This document shows positions 1-8,374 of a stretch of DNA of 64,000 nt, piece after piece; the stretch's first letter is position 1, and every line of letters starts with the position of its first letter. Both the position numbers and the translations under genes were made by a program. Source of the stretch: SHZI01 sp964384525 (GTDB lineage: Bacteria > Pseudomonadota > Gammaproteobacteria > Steroidobacterales > GCA-2729495); NCBI GenBank assembly GCA_964384525.1, contig CAYLKO010000004.1:16727-80726 (forward strand). Reading direction: 5' to 3'. The notes beneath the pieces were generated by a model. The model was not told the origin of the DNA. It saw only the letters and a program-made list of their open reading frames with translations, and made no database searches.

Positions 1-1
1 C

Positions 2-3000
2 GGCCCGGAATCCGGGCAGTTGATGACATACCGGCGCTGGAATGGCGCCGGCCAGTTGACGCACCTGGTCCGGCTGCCGCTCGACGGGTCGGTACCGCCA
101 CGAAGCACGGCGTGGACCTATGACAACTGGAGCGATCGACCGCGCACGGAAACCGCCGTGATCAACGGCCAGACATCGCCCACCGTCACCTTCAACTGGA
201 ACCATGCCCTCGAAGTCGAACTGGCGCGGACTTCACCACGCGGCCGGACCACGCGCTGGGACTGGGATGATTTCGGGAGGCTGCGCCAGGAAGTGCCGGC
301 CGATGGCCCGGCCACCAGCTACAGCTACAAGCTCTGCAACGACAGCTGCTTCAATGCCCGGGGCGCATATCTGCTCCGCGCCGTGCGCAGTGACGGCGTG
401 GCATCCACCACGATCCACGATGCCTACGGTCGGGCGGTCGGCCAGGAATCCAGCCTGGCCGGTGGCCGGACCCGTCGCGAACAGATGGAATTCGACGCAC
501 TCGGGCGGCTCGTTCGGCAAACGGTGCCCTACGTCACCGGTGAGCCGCAATTCTGGATCCAGACGAGCTTCGATGTTGGCGGGCAGAAAACCGCCGAGAC
601 CCGGCCAGCCAGCGAAACCGGCGGCACGACCACGCCCCGCTGGACTTTCAATCGGCTGGTCCAGACGGTGCAGGATCCCGAGAACCGCATCACCACCCGC
701 ACGGTCGATCCGGCTGGACACCTGCTGGCCGTGAGTTCAGCCACCGGCGGAACCGCCAGCTACAGCTACACGGCGTTTGGCGAACTCGCGGGCATCACCG
801 ATGCCAATGGCATCCGCACGACCCTCGCCCACGACGAACGCGGCAACACCACGGTGGTCGATTCGCCTGACACCGGGCCGCGCACCTCGGCGTACAACGC
901 CTTCGGCGAACTCACGAGCCAGGCCGATGCCGCATCACCGGCCCATGTCATCCGCTATGTCCATGACCAGCTGGGTCGACTCGTGCAGCGCGATGATGCC
1001 GGTCAGGGCCTGACCACCTGGACCTTCAACACCGCGGCAGGCCCGCTGCTCGGACTGCCAAGCCGCGTCTCCGGGCCGCTGGGCGCCGATCCCGCCGGCT
1101 TTCAGGAGCGCTACAGCTACGATGCGCTGGGCCGTCGGACGGCCACCACGACCACGATAAATGGCACGGAATACACCACCAACTACGCATGGGATGCCCT
1201 CGGCCGCGTGACGTCCATGCTCTATCCGGCCGCCAGCTACGGCAATCGCATGGATCTGGTGTTCCACTACGAAGCCGGCGTGGTTGCGCGGGTCGAGCAG
1301 GCGCTTGCCCCGGGCTGGAACCTGCAGCTCTACGCCCTCAAGGATCAGGATGCACTGGGCCGCGCGCGCCAGGTCCGGTTCGGCACCTGGAACCCGATCG
1401 AGGAAACCCGGGTGTTCGACCGCGCCACGACACGGCTGGCGGCCGCGCGCACCGCAACCGGCCAGGGGTCGGGGTTGCAGCATTACGCCTACGAGTGGGA
1501 CAAGGTCGGCGACCTGCTGCAGCGCCAGGACCTCTCCCAGGGACTGGTCGAGGCCTTCAGCTACGACGACCAGAACCGGCTGACGACGACCCGCCTCAAC
1601 AACACCCTCACGCTGGCGCTCAGCTACGACGCCGGTGGCCGCATCCGCTCGAAATCGGATGTCGGCAACTATGTTTATGGTGGCAGCCATCCCGGCGCGG
1701 TCACGGCGATCGGCGCCGGTCCGGCAGGCGCCCGCAGCTATGCCTACGACACCAACGGCAACATGAGCCTGCGGGATGGCAGCCCGATCAGCTGGTACCC
1801 CTTCCAGATGCCGAAACGCATCAGCCAGGGCGGCACCGATTACGCCGAGTTTGCCTATGGACCGGATCGCCAGCGGATTCGACAGATCGCCCGGACCGGC
1901 AGCAATACGGTCACCACCGTGTACGTCGCCCCGCACTTCGAGGTCGAGACCAGCGGTGGGCAGCGGAGTTATCGCGGCACGGTGTTCGTCGATGGCGAGG
2001 CCATCTACTCCCAGGTCGAGAAGGAAAACCCGGACAATCTGGCCGGCTATTTCCTGCATCGCGATCACCAGGGCAGTGTTGACCACCTGAGCCGTGCGGC
2101 CGGCGCCGGGCCACAGACCATGACCCAGCAGTTCGACGCCTTCGGCAAACGACGCAATGCGAACTGGACGGCCGACCCGGCCGGTGCGCGCAATCTGGAC
2201 AACCACTATCTCGAGCGCGGCTACACCGGTCACGAGCATCTGGACAATCTGCGCCTCATCCACATGAACGGACGGGTGCAGGATCCGTTTCTGGGCATCA
2301 TGCTGGCGCCGGATCCCTCGCTCGGCAATCTGCTGAATCCGCAATCACTCAGCCGCTACAGCTATGTGGCGAACAATCCTGCCTCGCTGATCGATCCCAG
2401 CGGTTATTTTCTCGGGCGCATCGGAAAATTCCTGAAACGCCTGGCCGGTGGCTTCGGCCGTCTCGTGCATCGCGTGATCGACAACTGGGGTCGCGAAATC
2501 CTGGCAGCCGTTGCCGCGTATTACACCGGCGGGGCGGCGGCCGACTGGTATGCCGCCACGGTGCCAGGCGCCACGGCGGCCGGCGCCAGTACCTTCGGCG
2601 CCGTGGCCGGCGGCGCGGTTGCCGGCGGCGTGGCCACCGGAGAGTTGCGCGGCGCCACCATCGGCGCCCTGAGCGGTGGGGCCTTCGGCACGGTGGCGGC
2701 CTTCAACGGCAACCAATGGACGCTGGGTCGCGTACTGGAATCGGGTGCCGTTGGCGGCCTCACCGCCGAAATCAGCGGCGGCGATTTCCGCGACGGCTTC
2801 CTGTATGCCGGTGGCGCGGCCGGCTTCGGCTACGCTTACCACAAGCTCGTTCACTACGACGCCACCTGGTCACCCGGCGGGAAAGCGAGCGGCAAGGCGC
2901 GCTTTACATTGCCCATCGAGGGCGCCAACAATTTCGGTGAAGCCCGATCGGTGATCGACCCGGGCGCCTTCGGCAGCGAGGGCGGGCGACTGAGCCGCTT

Positions 3001-3202
3001 GATGAACAGGATCCCGGGCATGAATGCGATCGCGGGCATGCACGATGTGTTTCAGGTGCGCCTCGACCAGTTCGGCGGGGATCGCTTCGGCCATCTGCTG
3101 CGGAGTTCGCTGAGTGTTCCGGGGATGCCGGTTGCCGCGGGCCTGACCTATCCGGCGCTTTTCGATGGCGTGCCATCGGTCGCCCTGGTTGTCGAAGATT
3201 GA
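2..3202 (+). CDS. Rhs/YD-repeat protein, 5' end outside window
   Basis: Large Rhs-family protein. Rhs proteins form a YD-repeat shell that encloses a variable C-terminal domain, often a toxin delivered to other cells. The reading frame is open to the left edge, so the true start lies upstream. Many YD-type repeats (for example YSYDALGRR, YAWDALGRVTS) run to about codon 770. The Rhs core signature RYSYVANNPASLIDPSG follows at about codon 779. The remaining 265 codons begin with a glycine/alanine-rich, glycine-zipper-like stretch. They end in a soluble segment (from about YDATWSPGG to the end) that I do not recognise as a known toxin fold. A small gene for a putative lipoprotein starts at or just after the stop codon and could encode immunity, but this is inference. 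The Rhs family call is firm; the effector role is not. Confidence 0.9.
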   Translation, partial: GPESGQLMTYRRWNGAGQLTHLVRLPLDGSVPPRSTAWTYDNWSDRPRTETAVINGQTSPTVTFNWNHALEVELARTSPRGRTTRWDWDDFGRLRQEVPADGPATSYSYKLCNDSCFNARGAYLLRAVRSDGVASTTIHDAYGRAVGQESSLAGGRTRREQMEFDALGRLVRQTVPYVTGEPQFWIQTSFDVGGQKTAETRPASETGGTTTPRWTFNRLVQTVQDPENRITTRTVDPAGHLLAVSSATGGTASYSYTAFGELAGITDANGIRTTLAHDERGNTTVVDSPDTGPRTSAYNAFGELTSQADAASPAHVIRYVHDQLGRLVQRDDAGQGLTTWTFNTAAGPLLGLPSRVSGPLGADPAGFQERYSYDALGRRTATTTTINGTEYTTNYAWDALGRVTSMLYPAASYGNRMDLVFHYEAGVVARVEQALAPGWNLQLYALKDQDALGRARQVRFGTWNPIEETRVFDRATTRLAAARTATGQGSGLQHYAYEWDKVGDLLQRQDLSQGLVEAFSYDDQNRLTTTRLNNTLTLALSYDAGGRIRSKSDVGNYVYGGSHPGAVTAIGAGPAGARSYAYDTNGNMSLRDGSPISWYPFQMPKRISQGGTDYAEFAYGPDRQRIRQIARTGSNTVTTVYVAPHFEVETSGGQRSYRGTVFVDGEAIYSQVEKENPDNLAGYFLHRDHQGSVDHLSRAAGAGPQTMTQQFDAFGKRRNANWTADPAGARNLDNHYLERGYTGHEHLDNLRLIHMNGRVQDPFLGIMLAPDPSLGNLLNPQSLSRYSYVANNPASLIDPSGYFLGRIGKFLKRLAGGFGRLVHRVIDNWGREILAAVAAYYTGGAAADWYAATVPGATAAGASTFGAVAGGAVAGGVATGELRGATIGALSGGAFGTVAAFNGNQWTLGRVLESGAVGGLTAEISGGDFRDGFLYAGGAAGFGYAYHKLVHYDATWSPGGKASGKARFTLPIEGANNFGEARSVIDPGAFGSEGGRLSRLMNRIPGMNAIAGMHDVFQVRLDQFGGDRFGHLLRSSLSVPGMPVAAGLTYPALFDGVPSVALVVED

Positions 3203-3213
3203 GGGGGAAAAGA

Positions 3214-3516
3214 ATGATGGAGCTGTGGATCGCGGGGTTGCTGGTGCTGCCGGGAGGCTGCTCGCAGATGCCGGCTCTGGATGACTACGCCCGCAGCCAT
3301 GTGGGCCAGAACGTGGCTCTGGTGCGGGCGCAGGTTGCCGCCCCTCAAAGCTATGCATCGCGGGTGGGCTGGCAGGAGAAAACCTACGGGCTGGCAAACG
3401 GCCACCGGGTTTATGTGGAGCCCGACCGCAGGAACTGCGAGATCCACTACGAGGTGAACGGCGAGGACATCATCGTTGGCTACACTGCAGTGGGTGCCGG
3501 CTGCCGGCACCAGTAG
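3214..3516 (+). CDS. small putative lipoprotein downstream of Rhs gene
   Basis: A protein of about 100 residues with no family I recognise. It starts MMELWIAGLLVLPGGCSQMP, a short hydrophobic run ending in a cysteine that looks like a lipoprotein signal, although Pro at -3 makes the lipobox non-canonical. Two further cysteines (NCEIHYE and GAGCRHQ) could form a disulfide in the periplasm. The ATG at 3214 has a purine-rich site (gaggggg) at normal spacing. An alternative TTG at 3199 overlaps the Rhs stop and would add a positively charged n-region (MRGKR), which suits a signal peptide better. Its position directly after an Rhs gene makes it a candidate immunity or accessory protein, by context only. 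Confidence 0.6.
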   Translation: MMELWIAGLLVLPGGCSQMPALDDYARSHVGQNVALVRAQVAAPQSYASRVGWQEKTYGLANGHRVYVEPDRRNCEIHYEVNGEDIIVGYTAVGAGCRHQ

Positions 3517-3553
3517 GCGGCGCCAGCAGACAAGCCCCACCACCCGGCCCGAC

Positions 3554-3589
3554 TGCACTGAGCCGGTTGCACTGGCCCGGTTACACTGA
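3554..3589 (+). repeat. 14-bp tandem repeat before rmuC
   Basis: Two 14-bp units (3554-3567 and 3568-3581, differing at one or two bases) followed by a partial third, lying between the small lipoprotein gene and rmuC. TGA triplets occur at 3559 and 3587. This is one of seven similar gene-end repeats in the window. Confidence 0.7.
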
Positions 3590-3592
3590 GGT

Positions 3593-5002
3593 GTGGAACC
3601 ACTCGCGCCGGACATCATCGGACTGATCCTGCCTGCCCTTGCCGGCGGCATCGCCCTGGGTTGTGCCCTGGGCTGGGCGCTCGGCTGGCTGCTGGCCTCC
3701 CGCCAGCGCGCGGTATTCGAGGAGCGCGCGCGCCTGCTGGCCACGCAGCTTCAGCAGGCTGAAACGGCCCGGGCCACCGCCGCCTCGCAAGCCGGTGTAC
3801 AGACCCGCCTGCTGACCGAAACCCTGGAAACACGCGCAGCGCGGGTCAGCGAACTGGAAACCGAACTGGCGGCGGCCGCCCGCAATCAGGCGGAGAGCGA
3901 GGCGCGGCTGAATGCCGTCATTGCCGACACCCGCCAGCAGTTCACCGATACCTTCAAGGCGCTGGCCAACCAGATCCTCGACGAGAAAACCGCCAAGTTC
4001 ACTGCAACCAACCAGAGCCGGCTGAATGAACTGCTGACCCCGTTTCGCGAGCGGCTGCAGGATTTCCAGAAGAAGATCGAAGACACCCACCTGAGCGAAA
4101 CCACCGAACGCCGCTCGTTGAAGGATGAGTTGAAGCGGCTGATGGACCTGAATCAGCAGGTGAGCCAGGACACCCGGAACCTCACGACCGCGCTCAAGGG
4201 CGAAGCCAAGACCCAGGGGACCTGGGGCGAAGTCATCCTGGAGCGGGTGCTGCAGATGTCCGGCCTCACCCGCGGCCGTGAATACGACGTGCAGGACAGC
4301 CGCCTGACCGAAGGCGGCAACCGGCAACAGCCGGATGTCCTGATCCACCTGCCGCCGGACCGGAACCTGATCGTGGACTCCAAGGTGTCGCTGGTTGCCT
4401 TCGAGCGCTATGTGAATGCCGAAGGCGAGGAGCCACGGGCCGAGGCGCTGGCCCAGCACCTGCACTCCCTGCGGACGCACATCAAGAGCCTCAGCGAAAA
4501 GAACTATCCAGCGCTCTACGGGCTCGAGTCCCTGGATTTCGTGCTGATGTTCGTGCCGATCGAACCGGCCTTCCTGGCCGGCGTGCAGGCCGATCCGGAG
4601 TTGTATGAGTCCGCCTGGAGCCGCAACGTGGTGCTGGTCAGCCCGACCACCCTGATGGCCACCGCGCGCGTCGTGGAAAGCGTGTGGCGGCTCGAACGAC
4701 AGAACCGGAACGTGATGAAGATTGCCAAGCAGGCGGGCCGCATGCACGACCACTTCGTGTCCTTCGTGGCCGATCTCGACAAGGTGGGCCGGCAGTTCCA
4801 GAGCGCCGGTGAAGCGCTGGACGGCGCCATGAAAAAGCTGAACAGCGGCCGTGGCAACCTGGTGAAGCGGGCCGACGATATCCGCCGGTTGGGTGCACGG
4901 ACGGCCAAGCAGCTGCCGGCGGCCCATCTGGAGCTGGCAGTTGATGAGGATCCCGAACCGGGCGACAGTCCCGCCGATGACGATGCCAGCCCCGGTCAAT
5001 GA
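3593..5002 (+). CDS. rmuC: DNA recombination protein RmuC family
   Basis: RmuC-family protein of 469 residues, thought to limit recombination at inverted repeats. It has an N-terminal membrane anchor (about residues 8-28, very rich in Gly/Ala/Leu), a long predicted coiled coil (about 35-130), and the RmuC nuclease-like domain. Recognisable blocks include GTWGEVILERVLQMSGL and the later VIVDSKVSL-type segment (NLIVDSKVSLVAFERY). The start is GTG at 3593 with TGAGG close upstream, so spacing is short and a slightly different start is possible. The stop lies just before the ABC ATPase gene, and the two genes overlap if the ATPase starts at 4977. Confidence 0.93.
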   Translation: MEPLAPDIIGLILPALAGGIALGCALGWALGWLLASRQRAVFEERARLLATQLQQAETARATAASQAGVQTRLLTETLETRAARVSELETELAAAARNQAESEARLNAVIADTRQQFTDTFKALANQILDEKTAKFTATNQSRLNELLTPFRERLQDFQKKIEDTHLSETTERRSLKDELKRLMDLNQQVSQDTRNLTTALKGEAKTQGTWGEVILERVLQMSGLTRGREYDVQDSRLTEGGNRQQPDVLIHLPPDRNLIVDSKVSLVAFERYVNAEGEEPRAEALAQHLHSLRTHIKSLSEKNYPALYGLESLDFVLMFVPIEPAFLAGVQADPELYESAWSRNVVLVSPTTLMATARVVESVWRLERQNRNVMKIAKQAGRMHDHFVSFVADLDKVGRQFQSAGEALDGAMKKLNSGRGNLVKRADDIRRLGARTAKQLPAAHLELAVDEDPEPGDSPADDDASPGQ

Positions 5003-5024
5003 CGCGGCTGCCCGGCGCCGGGGA

Positions 5025-5807
5025 ATGTCGACCACGGGCCTGGCGGTAGAGAAGCTCTCCCACCGATACGGCGATCGGGTGATCCTGCACGAGCTGTCAT
5101 TCTCCGTGGCAGGTGGCGAGTTTGTCGCAATCCGCGGGGAATCCGGCTCGGGCAAATCGACACTGCTCAACCTCATCGCCGGCCTGGACCTGCCGTCCAG
5201 CGGTCGGGTTTTTCTGGGTGATGCGGCGCTGTCGGGCCTCCGCGAAGATCAGCGCACCCGCCTCCGCCGATCGATGGTCGGTTTCGTCTTTCAGGCCTTT
5301 CATGTGCTGCCGCACCTGAGCGTGCGACAGAACGTGGAATTGCCGCTGGTCCTGCTGGGCGTCGGCGCAGCGGCGCGCAAACACCGGGTGCTGGCCATGC
5401 TGGCTGCCGTCGGGCTCCGCGACCGCGCCGACAGCCCACCCCGCGAGTTGTCCGGCGGCGAGCGCCAGCGGGTGGCCGTGGCCCGCGCCCTGGTGCACCG
5501 GCCGGCCGTGGTGCTGGCAGACGAACCCACGGGCAATCTGGATCCGGACACTGCCGGGACCGTGCTCGCACTGCTGGCCGGGCAGTCCCGGCAAGCCGGC
5601 GCGGCCACACTGCTGGTCACGCACTCGAGCACCGCGGCAGCCTGTGCAGACCGCGTGCTGCAACTGACCGGCGGCCATCTGCAACCGGCAGATCCAGCCA
5701 CGCATCCCGACAAGAATCCGGACCCTCCGGATCCAGACCCTGGTCCAGGCATCGGCCCGGGCATCGGCCCAGGCATCGGCCCAGGCATCGGCTCCGGCAA
5801 CCACTGA
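5025..5807 (+). CDS. ABC transporter ATP-binding protein (AttE/LolD-like)
   Basis: Cytoplasmic ATPase of a type VII (MacB/LolCDE-like) ABC system. Counting from ATG 5025, Walker A is GESGSGKST (38-46), Q-loop Q90, signature LSGGE (142-146), Walker B VVLADEP (about 162-168) and switch His200. An upstream ATG at 4977 overlaps rmuC and is an alternative start; neither has a clear ribosome site. After about residue 222 the protein continues into a Pro/Asp/Gly-rich tail built from a 12-bp DNA repeat (GPGI units), which is not part of the ABC fold. The permease gene starts 14 bp downstream, so the two are almost certainly one operon with the AttH-like gene that follows. Confidence 0.93.
   Translation: MSTTGLAVEKLSHRYGDRVILHELSFSVAGGEFVAIRGESGSGKSTLLNLIAGLDLPSSGRVFLGDAALSGLREDQRTRLRRSMVGFVFQAFHVLPHLSVRQNVELPLVLLGVGAAARKHRVLAMLAAVGLRDRADSPPRELSGGERQRVAVARALVHRPAVVLADEPTGNLDPDTAGTVLALLAGQSRQAGAATLLVTHSSTAAACADRVLQLTGGHLQPADPATHPDKNPDPPDPDPGPGIGPGIGPGIGPGIGSGNH
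5742..5801 (+). repeat. 12-bp tandem repeat encoding GPGI tail
   Basis: Five consecutive 12-bp units, the last diverged, that encode repeated Gly-Pro-Gly-Ile at the very C-terminus of the ABC ATPase. The period is a multiple of three, so copy number can change without shifting the frame. Confidence 0.9.
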
Positions 5808-5821
5808 GGCGGCAGCCGTAC

Positions 5822-8374
5822 ATGCCCTGGCTCTGGTGGACAGTGTTTGCGGGTTACGCCCGCCGGCACCGCCTGCGGACCACGGTGCAAATACTGGCCA
5901 TCGCAGTCGGTGTGGCGCTGGGCCTTGCCGTTGGTCTGATCAATACCGCGGCGCTGGCCGAGTTCGAGGCCGCGCTGCGCCAGGTCAACGGTGAAGCGGA
6001 TGCGGTGCTGGAGGGATCGCGCGGCGGCTTCGCCGAGTCGCTGTATGGCCGCGTTGCCGCCGATCCCGGGGTGGCGCTCGCCAGCCCCGTGCTGGCCACG
6101 GAAGTCCTCGTGCCACATCACGACGCCCGGCTGACCATCATCGGCATCGATGTCCTGCGCGCCGGCGGGATCACGCCGGCCTTGCTGCCCGATCCGGGCG
6201 CCACGACAGACACACGCTTTGCTTTGTTCGAGGACGGCATCTACCTGTCACCGGCTGCGCTGGCGCGTTTCAAGGTGCAGCCGGGTGACACCCTGGCCGT
6301 GCAGGCTGGCGATCGGCAGCTGCGCTTGTCCGTGCGCGGCACGCTGCCCGGCGCGAGGCCGGGCCAGCTCGTGGGGGTCATGGATCTGGGCTTTGCCCAA
6401 TGGCGGCTCGGCCGTCTCGGCACGCTGACGCGCATCGATCTGCGTCTGCATCCCGGGGTCACGGTGGACGAGCTGCGTCACCGGCTGGCGCTGCCGGCAG
6501 GCGTGGTGCTGACCGCGCCCGGGACCGCCGGCAGACGCCTCTCCAACCTGAGTCGGGCGTATCGGGTGAATCTGAATGTGCTGGCTCTGGTGGCCCTGTT
6601 CACCGGCAGCTTCCTGGTTTTTTCCCTGCAGGTGCAGGGAACCCTCGCCCAACGGTCACAACTGGCATACCTGCGGGCCGCCGGCGTCACCGCCCGCGAG
6701 CTGCAAAGCCTCAAGCTCGCCGAGTCCGCCGCGATCGGCGTGATCGGCAGCGCACTCGGGATCCTGCTGGGCATCGCGGCCGCCCACGGTGTGCTGGAGC
6801 TGTCCGGTGGCAGCCTGGGCGGTGATCCTGGCAGCGGGATCGGCATCGGGCCCGGTGGCGTCCGGCCGCAGCTGCCAGTGCCCGTCGCGATGGCGCTCGG
6901 TTACTGGGTGCTCGGCATCACGGCCGCCGTGGCCGGCGGCCTGGTCCCCGCCCGTCAGGCCGCCCGCACGGCCATCGCACCCGCCATGCGCGCCGGCGCC
7001 GAGGAGAACGCCCTGCCACCCGCGGGGCGCGCCGGTGCCGGCTGGTGGCTGCTCGCCGCGGCAGCACTGCTGGCGTGGCTGCCGGCGATCGGCGGGCTGC
7101 CCGTGGCGGCTTACCTCGCGATCGGCTGCATCCTGATCGGCGTGATCACGCTGCAACCTCGTCTGGCCAGCGCCACCTTCATCCCGCTCGCCAGCGCCGT
7201 GCAGCAGTCACCGGCGAGCGCACGCTGGCCGCTGCTGTGGCTCGCCACCAGCCGGCTGGCGGGTGCTCCGGGCAGTACGGCCATCGGCATGGCGGGCATC
7301 GTCGCCAGCGTCAGCCTGATGGTGGCCATGGCGACGATGGTGAGCAGTTTTCGCGGCTCGCTGGAGGATTGGCTGGGGCGCGTGTTGCCGGCGGATGTGT
7401 ATGTGCGGGTGGGTACGTTCAGCAGCGATGCGTGGTTCTCCACGGCCGACCAGCGCACCATCACCCGTCATCCGGGGGTGGCGCGGACCGAATTCTGGCG
7501 GGTGACGAGTGTTGTTCTGGCGTCGGACCGGGCTCCGGTTGCGATCATCGCGCGAGCCGTGGACCCCGCCCGGGCCGGCGAGCAATTGCCGCTGACGGGT
7601 GCGGCCCGCATCCCGGCGCCGGACGCGCCGCCACCCATCTGGGTGTCGGAGGCGATGACTGAACTCTACGGCATCCGGCCCGGCGCCGTGTTCGAGCTGC
7701 CACTGGCCGGCAAGCCGGCACGCTTCACGGTTGCCGGCGTGTGGCGCGACTATGCACGGCAATTCGGCTCGGTGATCGTGCGTCTGCCGGACTACGCACG
7801 CCTGACCGGAGACCAGGCGCGCAACGAAGCGGCGCTGTGGCTCACGGCCGGCACCCAGGCGACTGCCGTGATCCGTGATCTCCGCGCGGCCATGCCCTCC
7901 GGCGGTGTGCTGGAATTCAACACCACCGGCACCATCCGGGCCCGCAGCCTCGAGATCTTCGATCGCAGCTTCACCGTGACCTACGCCCTCGAGCTGGCGG
8001 CCATCCTGATCGGCCTGATCGGCGTGGCCGCCACCTTTTCGGCCCAGGCGCTCGCCCGCCGACGGGAATTCGGCATGCTCCGGCACATCGGCGTGAGCCG
8101 TGCGCAGGTGCTGCGGCTGCTGGCGCTGGAGGGAACGCTCGCCACCGCCCACGCCCTCATCATCGGTCTTGGCACCGGGCTGCTGATCTCCCTCATCCTG
8201 ATCCGGGTGGTTAACCGGCAATCCTTCCATTGGACGATGGACTTCCGCGTGCCGCCGGGTCTGCTGGCAATACTGGGTGTCAGCTTGCTCGCGTGTGCCG
8301 CGCTGACCGCCGTGCTGGCCGGTCGACGAGCCACGGGCATCGATCCGCTCAAGGCCGTGCACGAGGACTGGTGA
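5822..8374 (+). CDS. ABC transporter permease, double FtsX type
   Basis: Inner-membrane permease of 850 residues and partner of the preceding ATPase. It has an N-terminal membrane helix (about 22-44), a large periplasmic domain, three helices between about 243 and 380, a central hydrophobic pair near 403-445, another helix near 490, a second periplasmic domain, and three C-terminal helices (about 720-835). This is two FtsX/MacB-like units in one chain, whereas AttF and AttG are usually separate. It starts at ATG 5822, and its stop shares one base with the ATG of the next gene (TGATG). A lipid or hydrophobic-molecule export role is plausible from the family, but the substrate is unknown. Confidence 0.9.
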   Translation: MPWLWWTVFAGYARRHRLRTTVQILAIAVGVALGLAVGLINTAALAEFEAALRQVNGEADAVLEGSRGGFAESLYGRVAADPGVALASPVLATEVLVPHHDARLTIIGIDVLRAGGITPALLPDPGATTDTRFALFEDGIYLSPAALARFKVQPGDTLAVQAGDRQLRLSVRGTLPGARPGQLVGVMDLGFAQWRLGRLGTLTRIDLRLHPGVTVDELRHRLALPAGVVLTAPGTAGRRLSNLSRAYRVNLNVLALVALFTGSFLVFSLQVQGTLAQRSQLAYLRAAGVTARELQSLKLAESAAIGVIGSALGILLGIAAAHGVLELSGGSLGGDPGSGIGIGPGGVRPQLPVPVAMALGYWVLGITAAVAGGLVPARQAARTAIAPAMRAGAEENALPPAGRAGAGWWLLAAAALLAWLPAIGGLPVAAYLAIGCILIGVITLQPRLASATFIPLASAVQQSPASARWPLLWLATSRLAGAPGSTAIGMAGIVASVSLMVAMATMVSSFRGSLEDWLGRVLPADVYVRVGTFSSDAWFSTADQRTITRHPGVARTEFWRVTSVVLASDRAPVAIIARAVDPARAGEQLPLTGAARIPAPDAPPPIWVSEAMTELYGIRPGAVFELPLAGKPARFTVAGVWRDYARQFGSVIVRLPDYARLTGDQARNEAALWLTAGTQATAVIRDLRAAMPSGGVLEFNTTGTIRARSLEIFDRSFTVTYALELAAILIGLIGVAATFSAQALARRREFGMLRHIGVSRAQVLRLLALEGTLATAHALIIGLGTGLLISLILIRVVNRQSFHWTMDFRVPPGLLAILGVSLLACAALTAVLAGRRATGIDPLKAVHEDW

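Noticed and set aside
935..2344. A 469-codon open frame opposite the Rhs gene
   Set aside because: Shadow of the repeat-rich Rhs gene; translation has no recognisable family.
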